Source: DATBQN01 sp963799925 (GTDB taxonomy: Bacteria > Acidobacteriota > Thermoanaerobaculia > Multivoradales > UBA5704). From it: a stretch of DNA of 64,000 nucleotides. Positions 25,422 to 33,986 of the stretch are shown piece after piece. Below the pieces are notes generated by a model. The model saw nothing but the letters and a program-made list of their open reading frames with translations. It ran no database searches and was not told the origin of the DNA. Location of the stretch: assembly GCA_963799925.1 (NCBI GenBank), contig CAWCYZ010000001.1, positions 1,116,001 through 1,180,000 on the forward strand. Direction: 5' to 3'. The first letter of the stretch is position 1, and every line of letters starts with the position of its first letter. Made by a program: the position numbers and the translations under genes.

Positions 25422-26529
25422 GGCGCACCTCGACCGCCCGCAGCTCGGCGGCCTTGGCCTCGGGCAGCGTATCGGCGGTGAAGACGCCGGCACCGATCTC
25501 GCTGCCGGCCAGATACTTGATCCGGCCGGGCAGGCGCAGGGCGGGGTAGATCTCGATGTGCAGGTGGGCCTCCGGGTGGGGCGAGCCGTCGGTCGGCGCC
25601 TGATGGAAGGCGAGGATGTAGGGCATCGGCTTCCCCCACAGGCCGTCGAGCTGCAGGAGCGCGGTCTTCAACGCCCGCGCGAAGCTCGCCCGCTCGGCGG
25701 CGTCGAGGTCGGCGACGGTCGGCGCCGGGCGCCGCGGCGCGATCCATACTTCATAAGCGTAGCGGGCGCAGACCGGCATCCAGGCGAGGGCGCCGGCGCC
25801 GGCGTCGCCATCCTGGTAGAGGATGCGCCGGCCGTCGCCGAGCTCGGCCGCCATCAGGTCCGCGAGCAGGCCGCGGCCGTGCGCCGTCAGGTGGGCGCTC
25901 TGCAGCGCCAGCTCGCGCTCTGGGATCGGCGGCACGAAGGGATAGGCGTAGATCTGGCCGTGGGGGTGCGGCAGGGTGACCCCGACCTCGACGCCGCGGT
26001 TCTCGAACGGGTAGACGTAGAGGACGTCGTCGCGCGCCCCCAGCTCGCGGGTGCGGTCCGCCCACACCTCGAGCAGGAGCTCGAGGTGGGAGAGGGGGAG
26101 CCCGCCCAGGCTCGCCCTGGGGTCCTGGGTGAACACCACCACCTCGCAGGTGCCCTTGCCGGGGCGGGTGGGGACGATCTCCGCGGGCGGCGCCCCGGCG
26201 GCCTCGGAGAGGGTGGGGAACAGGTTCTCGAACACCGCCGCGTCGTAGTCGCCGGCCGGCAGCTCGGTGGCGTGGGCGGGATCGGCCGACGGCGGCGTGG
26301 GCGCCAGGGGGTTGTACTCGGGCGGCGGCAGGAAGGTGCGGTTCTGGCGGTGGCTGGCGTAGGCCACCCACTCGCCGCGCAGGGGATGCCAGCGCAGGTG
26401 CGAGGACGACCCCGGCGGCCCGTCGCCGGCGCCCGGGACGGCGGGCGCCGCGATCCCCGGCGGGATCGGCCGCCGGGAGTAGAGGAAGAGGTGGCGGCCG
26501 TCCGGCTTGACGAGCGGCAGCTTGTACAT
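25414..26529 (-). CDS. galT: Galactose-1-phosphate uridylyltransferase
   Basis: 371 residues starting MYKLPLVKPDGRHLFLYSRR. The HIT-like active site is LPHPHGQIYAYPF, where the second His takes the UMP. The second half has EAHLHIEIYP and the FENLFP motif of GalT. The enzyme exchanges UMP between UDP-glucose and galactose 1-phosphate. It lies 13 bases after the GH2 stop and overlaps galK by eight bases, so the three genes form one operon. Neither galE nor galM is in the window. Confidence 0.95.
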   Translation of the reverse strand: MYKLPLVKPDGRHLFLYSRRPIPPGIAAPAVPGAGDGPPGSSSHLRWHPLRGEWVAYASHRQNRTFLPPPEYNPLAPTPPSADPAHATELPAGDYDAAVFENLFPTLSEAAGAPPAEIVPTRPGKGTCEVVVFTQDPRASLGGLPLSHLELLLEVWADRTRELGARDDVLYVYPFENRGVEVGVTLPHPHGQIYAYPFVPPIPERELALQSAHLTAHGRGLLADLMAAELGDGRRILYQDGDAGAGALAWMPVCARYAYEVWIAPRRPAPTVADLDAAERASFARALKTALLQLDGLWGKPMPYILAFHQAPTDGSPHPEAHLHIEIYPALRLPGRIKYLAGSEIGAGVFTADTLPEAKAAELRAVEVRLE

Positions 26530-26542
26530 CGGGGACCTCCGC

Positions 26543-28420
26543 TCAGCCGTCCTCGTCCGGCGGCGCGGCGTGCTCGGCGCGGCGGCCGAGGCCGACGATG
26601 CCGTCGGAGCCCACCTGGCGCAGCCGGCGGACGGCGCCGACCGTGGCGGCCGCCATGTCGCGCAGGGGGAACTTGGGCGTGCGGTCGGCCGCCAGCAGGC
26701 CGTTCGCCTCCTGGTAGGTGTCGGCGAACTGGGTGTAGCAGAAGCCGGAGAAGAGGACGAGCGAGCCCACCACCTCCAGGAGGTCGGCGTAGAGGCCGGC
26801 CAGCTCCTCGGGCGTCTTGGCCCGCGAGTAGCCCCAGGTGGCGCCCTCCTGCGAGTAGGCGATGCCGCCGAACTCGGAGAGCATGATGGGCAGCTTCTGG
26901 TGGACGTCCTGGTCGATGACGAGGAGGCGGCCGCCCGGGCGCGCCCGCTCGAGGAGGCGCGGCAGCATCTCCTCGGTGCGGTAGCGCAGGCTGATCTCCA
27001 GGGGGTCGGCGTCGTAGTCGTGGATGCCGATGATGTCGGTCGCGACGCTCTCCCAGCCGTCGTTGCCGATCACCGGCCGGGTGGGGTCGAGCGTCTTCGT
27101 CAGGTGGTAGAGGGTGCGCACGTAGTGCCGCTCGGGCTGGCTGTCGGGGAGGTTCGGCACCCCCCACGACTCGTTGAACGGCACCCAGGCGACGATCGAG
27201 GGGTGGTTGGAGTCGCGGCGCAGGACGTCCATCCACTCGCGGGTCAGGCGGCGGATCGAGCGCTTGTTGAAGCGGTAGGCGGAGGGCATCTCCTCCCACA
27301 CCAGGAGGCCCATGCGGTCGGCCCAATAGAGGTAGCGCGGGTCCTCGATCTTCTGGTGCTTGCGGACGCCGTTGAAGCCCATCCTCTTCGCCAGCCGGAC
27401 GTCGCGGCGCAGGGCCCGGTCGTCGGGGGCGGTCATGCCCGACCGCGGCCAGTAGCCCTGGTCGAGCACCATGCGCAGGGTGTAGGGGCGGCCGTTGAGG
27501 ATGACGCGCTCGCCCTGCACGGCGATGGTGCGCAGCGCCGTGTAGCTCAGCACCCGGTCGAGCTGCTGGCCGCGCTCCGCCCAGAGCTGGATCTCGGCCT
27601 GGATGAGGTGCGGCCGGGCGGGGCTCCACAGCAGCTCGTTGCGGTAGTCGTCGATCCCCGGATCGGAGAGCGCGATGCGCCGGTGCACCTCGCCGGCGAC
27701 CACCTGGTAGGTGTCGTCGGCGAGCGGCTGGCCGCCGGCGAAGAGCTTCACCCCCAGGCGCAGGCCGTCGTGCGGCTCGCCGGCGATCCAGGCCTCGAAG
27801 CCGATCTCCCAGCGCTCCAGGTTGGGGGTCCAGCGCAGGCTGCCGATCCAGCTCGACGGCACCCGCTCGAGCCATACCGTCTGCCAGATGCCGGTGGTGC
27901 GCGGGTACCAGATGCCGTGCGGCACGAGCTGCCAGTCCTGCTTGCCGCGCGGCTTGGCGAGGTCGGCGGGATCGTCGTCGGCGCGCACCACGACGGTCTG
28001 TGGCCCGGCGCCCCGCAGGGCGTGCGTGATGTCGGCGGTGAACGGGGTATAGCCCCCCTCGTGGTGCGCGGCGACGGCGCCGTTGACCCACACTGTCGCC
28101 TCCCAGTCGACGGCGCCGAAGTGGAGGAGGAGGCGCTCGCCGCCGGCGAGCGGCGGCGCGTCGAAGGTGCGGCGGTACCAGCAGCGGCGGTAGAAGCCGG
28201 TGTCGCCGATGCCGCTCGCCGGGGTCTCCGGCGAGAAAGGGACGACGATGGTGGCGTTCCAGACGACTTCGCCGGGAACCTGCCAGCGGCCCTCCGCGTC
28301 GACGGCGAACGACCACGGGCCGTTCAGGCTCGTCCAGTCGCGGCGCACGAGCATCGGGCGCGGATAGCCGTGCGCACCGGCGGCGGCGGCCTTTCTGCGG
28401 AACTGCCGCCGAAGGGTCAT
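26543..28420 (-). CDS. Glycoside hydrolase family 2 (beta-galactosidase/glucuronidase type)
   Basis: About 625 residues. The start is taken at the ATG at 28420 and is uncertain, as a TTG lies four codons earlier. Domain order is GH2 sugar-binding jelly roll (MLVRRDWTSLNGPWSF, GDTGFYRRCWYRRTF, HFGAVDWEATVWVNG), then an immunoglobulin-like domain, then a TIM barrel. The acid/base Glu is in AWVPFNESWG and the nucleophile Glu in MLSEFGGIAYS, and both are intact. With no signal peptide it should be cytoplasmic. Being first in an operon with galT and galK, it probably releases galactose from an imported beta-galactoside. The specificity is inferred from context. Confidence 0.88.
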   Translation of the reverse strand: MTLRRQFRRKAAAAGAHGYPRPMLVRRDWTSLNGPWSFAVDAEGRWQVPGEVVWNATIVVPFSPETPASGIGDTGFYRRCWYRRTFDAPPLAGGERLLLHFGAVDWEATVWVNGAVAAHHEGGYTPFTADITHALRGAGPQTVVVRADDDPADLAKPRGKQDWQLVPHGIWYPRTTGIWQTVWLERVPSSWIGSLRWTPNLERWEIGFEAWIAGEPHDGLRLGVKLFAGGQPLADDTYQVVAGEVHRRIALSDPGIDDYRNELLWSPARPHLIQAEIQLWAERGQQLDRVLSYTALRTIAVQGERVILNGRPYTLRMVLDQGYWPRSGMTAPDDRALRRDVRLAKRMGFNGVRKHQKIEDPRYLYWADRMGLLVWEEMPSAYRFNKRSIRRLTREWMDVLRRDSNHPSIVAWVPFNESWGVPNLPDSQPERHYVRTLYHLTKTLDPTRPVIGNDGWESVATDIIGIHDYDADPLEISLRYRTEEMLPRLLERARPGGRLLVIDQDVHQKLPIMLSEFGGIAYSQEGATWGYSRAKTPEELAGLYADLLEVVGSLVLFSGFCYTQFADTYQEANGLLAADRTPKFPLRDMAAATVGAVRRLRQVGSDGIVGLGRRAEHAAPPDEDG

Positions 28421-28604
28421 TGCCGATCGCAAATTGCAAGAGCCGAGCCACGGCGGGGGGGCCTCCGGCGCGGACCGCCGTCATCCGCAGTAGTATTTCC
28501 ACGGCCTGCCGCCCGCCTCCGCGGCGGCTCCGAGCCACACCCTGCTCGCCACGCCGGCGATCGGCTCCTCCGATCGGACGGCGCCGTCAAGGAGATCCGC
28601 TCTC

Positions 28605-30518
28605 GTGATCGCCCACCGCTGCCGCCCGCTCCGCGCCCTGCCGGTCCTCGCCGGCCTCCTTACCGGCCTCCTCGGCTGCCTTCCGGCCGCCGCTCAGACA
28701 CCGCCGGCGGCGACTCTCGCCCTCGACGCCACCGAGGCGCCGCGCCAGATCCTCCATGCTCATCTGACGCTGCCGGTCGCCCCCGGTCCGCTCACCCTCT
28801 TCTACCCCAAATGGATCCCCGGCGAGCACAGCCCGACCGGGCCGATCGGCGGCCTCGCCGGCCTCAAGCTCCGGGCCGGCGGCGCCGCCGTCGCCTGGCA
28901 GCGCGATCCGGTCGACATGTACGCCTTCCACCTGACCGTCCCGCCGGGCGCCGACTCGCTCGCCGTCGACCTCGACTTCCTGACTCCGCTCGAGTCGGGG
29001 GCCTACACCTCCGGCCCGAGCGCGACGCCGGAGCTCACGGTCCTCTCCTGGAACACCGTCGTCCTCTTTCCGCAGGGCCGGTCGGCGGACGACCTGCCGT
29101 TCGACGCCACGGTGAAGCTGCCCGCCGGCTGGAAGTACGCGACCGCCTTGCCCGTCGCCGGGGAGAGCGGCGACACGGTGCGCTTCAAGACCGCGCCCTT
29201 GAGCACGCTGATCGATTCGCCGGTGATCCTCGGCGCCCACCTGCGCAAGGTCCAGGTCGCGGAGCGGCCGCCGCACGAGATCGACATCGTCGCCGACAGC
29301 GAGGCGGCGCTCGCGGCGCCGGCCGACTTCGCCGGCCTCTACGGCAACCTGGTCGCCGAGGCGGCGGCGCTCTTCGGCTCTCACCACTACCGCGACTACC
29401 ACTGGCTGCTCACCCTGTCGGAAAAGGTCGAGCACTTCGGGCTCGAGCACCACGAGTCGAGCGACGACCGGACGAACGAGCCGACGCTGGGCGAGGAGGG
29501 GCGGCGGCGCGGCCTCGCCGGCCTCCTGGCGCACGAGTTCGTCCACTCCTGGAACGGCAAGTACCGGCGGCCGGCCGGGCTCCTCGATCCCGACTATCAC
29601 GAGCCGATGCGCGGCGATCTCCTCTGGGTCTACGAGGGCCTCACCGAGTACCTCGGCTACCTGCTGCCGGCGCGCAGCGGCCTGTGGTCGCCCGAGCACT
29701 ACCGCGAGGAGGTGGCGCTCGTCGCCGCCACCCTCGACCACGAGCCCGGCCGCACCTGGCGCCCGCTCGCCGACACCGCGGTGGCGGCGCAGATCCTCAC
29801 CGGCTCGCCGCACGAGTACGGCGCCTGGCGGCGCGGCGCCGACTACTACCAGGAGTCGCTCCTCATCTGGCTCGAGGCCGACATGCTGATCCGGCAGGCA
29901 TCCGGCGGCAAGCGCTCGCTCGACGACTTCTGCCGCGCCTTCTACGGCGGCCCCGGCGGCGCCCCGGCGCTCGCCCCCTACACCTTCGACGACGTCGTCC
30001 AGGCGATGAGCCGGGTGGCGGCGCACGACTGGCGCGCCTTCTTCACCGAGCGCCTCACCTCCCTCGCTCCCCATCCGCCGCTCGGCGGCCTCGAGCTCGC
30101 CGGCTGGAAGCTCGTCTACGACGACCGGCCCAACGAGGCGAGCGAGGACACCGAGCTGCGCGGCAAGTGGTACGACTGGACCTTCTCGCTCGGCCTGACG
30201 GCCCGGGAGGACGGGACGGTCCGCGACGTGATCCCCGGCGGCCCGGCGTTCAAGGCGGGGCTGGCGCCCGGCGACAAGCTGATCGCCGTCGATGGCCGGG
30301 CCTGGACCAAGGGGCGGACGGAGGCGGCGATGGTCGCCGCGAAGGGCGCCAAGCGGGCCATCGATCTCCTCGCGGCGCGCAACGACTTCTACCGGACCTT
30401 CGCGGTCGACTACCACGACGGTCCCAAGTTCCCGCATCTCGAGCGCGCGGGCGGCCGCCCGGACCTGCTCTCGGTGCTGGTCCGGCCGCTCGCCAGGCGG
30501 CAGGGGGCGAAGAGGTAG
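28605..30518 (+). CDS. M61 family (glycyl aminopeptidase-like) metallopeptidase with PDZ domain
   Basis: 637 residues from a GTG with AAGGAG upstream. A signal peptide ends near LGCLPAAAQ. The central gluzincin site is LAHEFVHSWNGKYRRP with His310, Glu311 and His314, and the third ligand Glu344 lies in WVYEGLTEYLGY. A C-terminal PDZ domain has DVIPGGPAFKAGLAPGDKLI and AVDGRAW (about residues 545-600). M61 enzymes cleave N-terminal Gly or Ala residues in the periplasm or outside the cell. It is divergent from the galactose operon across a 180-base gap and converges on the HTH gene. Confidence 0.92.
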   Translation: MIAHRCRPLRALPVLAGLLTGLLGCLPAAAQTPPAATLALDATEAPRQILHAHLTLPVAPGPLTLFYPKWIPGEHSPTGPIGGLAGLKLRAGGAAVAWQRDPVDMYAFHLTVPPGADSLAVDLDFLTPLESGAYTSGPSATPELTVLSWNTVVLFPQGRSADDLPFDATVKLPAGWKYATALPVAGESGDTVRFKTAPLSTLIDSPVILGAHLRKVQVAERPPHEIDIVADSEAALAAPADFAGLYGNLVAEAAALFGSHHYRDYHWLLTLSEKVEHFGLEHHESSDDRTNEPTLGEEGRRRGLAGLLAHEFVHSWNGKYRRPAGLLDPDYHEPMRGDLLWVYEGLTEYLGYLLPARSGLWSPEHYREEVALVAATLDHEPGRTWRPLADTAVAAQILTGSPHEYGAWRRGADYYQESLLIWLEADMLIRQASGGKRSLDDFCRAFYGGPGGAPALAPYTFDDVVQAMSRVAAHDWRAFFTERLTSLAPHPPLGGLELAGWKLVYDDRPNEASEDTELRGKWYDWTFSLGLTAREDGTVRDVIPGGPAFKAGLAPGDKLIAVDGRAWTKGRTEAAMVAAKGAKRAIDLLAARNDFYRTFAVDYHDGPKFPHLERAGGRPDLLSVLVRPLARRQGAKR

Positions 30519-30527
30519 GGAGCGGTC

Positions 30528-31010
30528 CTATCGGCTGGCGCGGTCGCGGCCCAGCAGGACCTCGAAGAGGAGCAGCACGAAGCCGGTCGCCGCCTGGCCC
30601 ACCTGGGCGGCTACCCGCCGCGCCCGCTGGCGCAACGGCGGCGCCGCCGGCTCCGCGAGCTCGGCGGCGGGAACCGCGGCGAGGCTCGGAGCGAGGGCGA
30701 AGTCGCCGTCGGCGGTTTCGCGCGCCTCGAGCACGCCCTCGGCGCGCAGGTCGGCCAGGAAGTCCTCCGTGCGCTCGACGGCCGACAGGCGGTAGCCCAG
30801 GGCGGCGATGATCTTGCGCACGTTGCGCAGCTCCGGCACCTTCTTGCCGCGCTCGTACTCGGAGATGGCGCTGTTGGTGAGGCCGGTGGCGCGCGCCACC
30901 TGGTCCTGGCTCCAGCCGCGCGACAGGCGGAGGATGGCCAGAGTCAGGCTGAAATCCGCCGGCTCCTGGGGCATGGGCCGACTGTAAGCCAGGCTTCCAT
31001 CTCGAGGCAA
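30528..31010 (-). CDS. XRE-type helix-turn-helix protein with C-terminal hydrophobic segment
   Basis: 160 residues. I take the TTG at 31010 because AGGAG lies six bases upstream, whereas the ATG at 30974 has no ribosome site. Residues of about 20-80 are a Cro/CI helix-turn-helix (LRLSRGWSQDQVARATGLTN, AISEYERGKKVPELRNVRKI). An Ala/Glu-rich linker follows, then a C-terminal hydrophobic stretch (GFVLLLFEVLLG) that may sit in the membrane. The combination suggests a membrane-tethered regulator, but no target is evident. The gene converges on the M61 gene, leaving nine bases between the stops. Confidence 0.75.
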   Translation of the reverse strand: MPRDGSLAYSRPMPQEPADFSLTLAILRLSRGWSQDQVARATGLTNSAISEYERGKKVPELRNVRKIIAALGYRLSAVERTEDFLADLRAEGVLEARETADGDFALAPSLAAVPAAELAEPAAPPLRQRARRVAAQVGQAATGFVLLLFEVLLGRDRASR

Positions 31011-31095
31011 CTAAATCTCCTGCTGCCAAGAAGTTACACAGACCGCAACGGTTTTCCGCTGAAGCCGAAAAATCTCCGAGCGGGAACGCTCTCCG

Positions 31096-32898
31096 ATGTC
31101 GCTTTCAGCAACTGATTTCACCGAAAGCGAACATTCCTCCCGCGATCATGCCGGGATGCGGTTTGTCGTCCTCGCGGAACTCACCCGGCGCAGTAAGGGG
31201 TTGGCAAGCGTCGGCGAGCGCGGCGAGCGGCATAATCGCCGCCGCCCGCCTCCTGCGGGCGCACCCTCCGGAGATCCCCTGCAGCCGCTGCCGATCGACG
31301 CCGTCCTGCCCGAGCTCGTCGCCGCCCTTCGCGGTGGGCCGGCCGCCGTGCTCGTGGCGCCGCCGGGCGCCGGCAAGACGACGCGGGTGCCGCCGGCCCT
31401 CGCCGACGCCGGCGTGGGCGGGGCCGGTCAGATCGTCGTGCTCGAGCCGCGGCGGATCGCGGCGCGGGCGGCGGCGCGGCGGATCGCCGAGGAGCGCGGC
31501 TGGCGGCTGGGCGAGGAGGTGGGCTATCAGGTGCGCTTCGAGCGCCGGGCGGGCCCCGCGACCCGCTTGCTCGTCGTCACCGAGGGGATCCTCCTCCAGC
31601 GACTGCAGGCCGACCCGCTGCTCGACGGCGTCGGCGCCGTCCTCTTCGACGAGTTCCACGAACGGAGCCTCGCCGCCGACCTCGCCCTCGCCATGGTCCG
31701 CCAGGTGCAGCGCGAGGTGCGGCCGGACCTCCGGCTCCTCGCCATGTCGGCCACCCTCGAGCCGGGTCCGCTCGCCGCCTTCCTCGGCAGCGGCGCGGCG
31801 GGCTGCCCGGTCATCGAGAGCCGCGGCCGGCTCTTCCCCGTCGAGATCCGCTATCGCGAGCGCCCCGCTGCCGGTGCGGGCGACCGGCTCCGCGGCGGCG
31901 CCGGACCGCTCGCCGCGGCGGTGCGCGACGCCGTCGAGGAGGCGCTCGCTTACGCCGGCGACGTCCTGGTCTTCCTTCCCGGCGTCGGCGAGATCGAGCG
32001 CGCCACGGCCGCCCTCGCCCCGCTCGCCGAGCGCCGCGGCCTCGCCGTCGTGCCGCTCTACGGCGACCTCCCGGCCGAGCGGCAGGACGCCGCCCTGCGC
32101 CCGCTCGGCCGCCGGAAGGTGGTGCTGGCGACGAACGTCGCCGAGACCTCGGTGACCGTCGAGGGGGTGACGGCGGTCGTCGACAGCGGGCTCGCCCGCC
32201 GCTTGCGCTACGACGCGGCGACCGGCCTCGACCGGCTGGAGGTCGGGCGCATCAGCCGCGGCGCCGCCGAGCAGCGCGCCGGGCGGGCGGGTCGCCAGGC
32301 GCCGGGCCTCTGCCTCCGCCTCTGGCCGGAGCGCGAGCATGCGGCCCTGCCGGCGCGCGAGACGGCGGAGATCGCCCGCGTCGACCTCGCCTCCCCCGCT
32401 CTCCAGCTCCTCGCCTGGGGCGAGCGCGACCTCGCCGCCTTCGGCTGGTTCGAGCCGCCCGACCCGGCGGCCCTGGCGCGCGCCCTGGAGCTCCTCGCCG
32501 AGCTCGGGGCGGTCGACGCGGCATCCCGGCTGACGCCCGTCGGAGCAGGCGATGGCGCGCCTGCCGGTCCATCCCCGGCTCGCCCGTCTCCTCATCCACG
32601 CCCGGAGCCGCGGGGTGGCCCGCGAGGCGGCGCTCGTCGCGGCTCTCCTCGCCGAGCGCGATCCGTTCCGCCATCCGGGAGGCCGCTCGTTCGAAGAGCG
32701 GCGAGCCGCGCGCGCCTCGCGTTCCGATCTGCTGGACCGTGCCGACGCCCTGGAGGATTTCGCGCGCCGCCGTCCGCCCGAGCCGCCCGTCGGCCCGGCG
32801 ACCGCGCGGCTCGACCCCGCCGCCGCCCGCTTCGTCCTCGCCGCCCGCGACCAGCTCATGAGGGAGGTCGGACGCGAGGGCGCGAGTCGACCGGATGA
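31096..32898 (+). CDS. hrpB: HrpB-type DExH helicase, N-terminal part (frameshifted)
   Basis: Genuine from about LPIDAVLPELVAALRG (near 31280) to about 32540; the first 60 codons and everything after 32545 are doubtful. Helicase motifs in order are LVAPPGAGKTTRVPPAL (motif I), ILLQRLQADPLL, DEFHERS (motif II, DExH), AMSATL (III), VLVFLPGVGEIE, ATNVAETSVTVEGVTAVVDSG (V) and QRAGRAGR (VI). The frame then reads RLTPVGAGDG where HrpB has RLTPxGxxMARLPLHPRLARM. The expected continuation starts in the +1 frame at 32552, so one extra base lies near 32540-32550. HrpB is an ATP-dependent RNA helicase-like protein of unclear role. Confidence 0.85.
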   Translation: MSLSATDFTESEHSSRDHAGMRFVVLAELTRRSKGLASVGERGERHNRRRPPPAGAPSGDPLQPLPIDAVLPELVAALRGGPAAVLVAPPGAGKTTRVPPALADAGVGGAGQIVVLEPRRIAARAAARRIAEERGWRLGEEVGYQVRFERRAGPATRLLVVTEGILLQRLQADPLLDGVGAVLFDEFHERSLAADLALAMVRQVQREVRPDLRLLAMSATLEPGPLAAFLGSGAAGCPVIESRGRLFPVEIRYRERPAAGAGDRLRGGAGPLAAAVRDAVEEALAYAGDVLVFLPGVGEIERATAALAPLAERRGLAVVPLYGDLPAERQDAALRPLGRRKVVLATNVAETSVTVEGVTAVVDSGLARRLRYDAATGLDRLEVGRISRGAAEQRAGRAGRQAPGLCLRLWPEREHAALPARETAEIARVDLASPALQLLAWGERDLAAFGWFEPPDPAALARALELLAELGAVDAASRLTPVGAGDGAPAGPSPARPSPHPRPEPRGGPRGGARRGSPRRARSVPPSGRPLVRRAASRARLAFRSAGPCRRPGGFRAPPSARAARRPGDRAARPRRRPLRPRRPRPAHEGGRTRGRESTG

Positions 32899-33943
32899 GC
32901 GCGAGGGCGCGAGTCGACCGGATGAGCGCGAGGGCGCGAGTCGACCGGAAGAGCGCGAGGGCGCGAGTCGACCGGATGAGCGCGAGGGCGCGCTCCTGTC
33001 CGCGATCTTCGCCGCCTTTCCCGACCGCCTGGCGCGGCGGCGCGAGGCGGGGAGCCCGCGGGCGGTGATGGTCGGCGGACGCGGCGTCCGGCTGGCGCCG
33101 GAGAGCGCCCTCGCCGAGTCCGCGGCCGAGCTGTTCGTCGCCGTCGACGTCGACGACCGAGGCGCCGCGGAGGCGCTCGTCCGCCTGGCCTCGGCGGTCG
33201 AGCCGGGCGACCTCCCGGCCGAGCGGCTGGCGACGTCGGTCGAGGTCGAGTGGGACGCCGCGCGCGAGCGGGTGATCGCCTGGCGGCGGACCCGCTACCG
33301 CGACCTCGTCGTGGCGGCGAGCGAGGTGCCGGCGGCGGACGACGACGCCGGCCGCGTTCTCGCCGCGGCCGCGGCGGCGCGGCTCGATCGCGCCCTGCCC
33401 CTCGGTGACCCCGAGGTCGCCGCGTTCCTGGCGCGGGTGCGCTCGCTGCGCGTCTGGATGCCGGAGCTAGGCCTCCCCGCCTTCGACGAGGCGGAGCTCC
33501 GCGGCCTTCTGCCGTTCCTCGCCGCCGGCCGCCGCTCGTTCGCCGAGCTGCGCCAGGCGCCGCTCGCCGAGGTCCTCGCCGGCGCCCTCGACCACGAGCA
33601 GCGGCAGGCGCTCGCCCGCCAGGCGCCCGAGCGCCTGCGGGTGCCCTCCGGCCGCGAGCTCCGCCTCGCCTACGAGCCGGGCCGGCCGCCGGTGCTGGCG
33701 GCCCGCATCCAGGAGCTCTTCGGCTGGGCCGCGGTCCCCCGCCTCGCCGCCGGCAGGGTCGCCGTCCTCCTCCACCTCCTCGCCCCCAACGGCCGGCCGC
33801 AGCAGGTGACGGACGACCTCGCGAGCTTCTGGCGCCACGGCTATCCGCAGGTGCGCAAGGAGCTGCGGGGCCGCTACCCGAAGCACGCCTGGCCGGAGGA
33901 TCCGACCACCGCTCCACCCGAGAGCCGCCCGCGCCGGCGGTAG
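32552..33943 (+). CDS. hrpB: HrpB-type helicase, C-terminal part (frameshifted)
   Basis: 463 residues that continue HrpB after a one-base frameshift. They begin MARLPVHPRLARLLIHARSRG, have the HrpB C-terminal patterns ALAERDPFR-like and LRVPSGRELRLAYE, and end VTDDLASFWRHGYPQVRKEL then RGRYPKHAWPEDP, a diagnostic HrpB C-terminus. An in-frame insertion of four nine-residue repeats (GASRPDERE) sits at about residues 111-146, in a linker that is normally short. The N-terminal helicase core lies in the preceding frame. I expect one protein of about 900 residues in life. Confidence 0.85.
   Translation: MARLPVHPRLARLLIHARSRGVAREAALVAALLAERDPFRHPGGRSFEERRAARASRSDLLDRADALEDFARRRPPEPPVGPATARLDPAAARFVLAARDQLMREVGREGASRPDEREGASRPDEREGASRPEEREGASRPDEREGALLSAIFAAFPDRLARRREAGSPRAVMVGGRGVRLAPESALAESAAELFVAVDVDDRGAAEALVRLASAVEPGDLPAERLATSVEVEWDAARERVIAWRRTRYRDLVVAASEVPAADDDAGRVLAAAAAARLDRALPLGDPEVAAFLARVRSLRVWMPELGLPAFDEAELRGLLPFLAAGRRSFAELRQAPLAEVLAGALDHEQRQALARQAPERLRVPSGRELRLAYEPGRPPVLAARIQELFGWAAVPRLAAGRVAVLLHLLAPNGRPQQVTDDLASFWRHGYPQVRKELRGRYPKHAWPEDPTTAPPESRPRRR
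32881..32988 (+). repeat. 27-bp tandem repeat, four copies, inside hrpB
   Basis: Copies start at 32881, 32908, 32935 and 32962. Each begins CGCGAGTCGACCGGA and ends GCGCGAGGG. Only one base varies (GAT to GAA in copy 3, Asp to Glu). The array is in frame and adds a charged nine-residue repeat. Near-identity of the copies implies a recent slippage expansion. Confidence 0.93.
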
Positions 33944-33954
33944 CCGCAGCGTGG

Positions 33955-33986
33955 GTAGGCTGGGCTCGCTCCGCTCAACCCAGCCT
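33955..33986. repeat. REP-like palindrome R1 over the 3' ends of hrpB and the type IIG gene
   Basis: Starts GTAGGCTGGG, has a CTCGCTCCGCTC centre and ends AACCCAGCCT. It is the same family as four copies at 61.6 and 63.5 kb. It separates two convergent genes and supplies the last codons and stop (GGGTTGA) of the type IIG gene. A bidirectional terminator role is plausible. Confidence 0.75.

Noticed and set aside
32881..32988. 27-bp repeats as CRISPR
   Set aside because: There are no spacers between copies, and the array is in frame within a conserved helicase gene.
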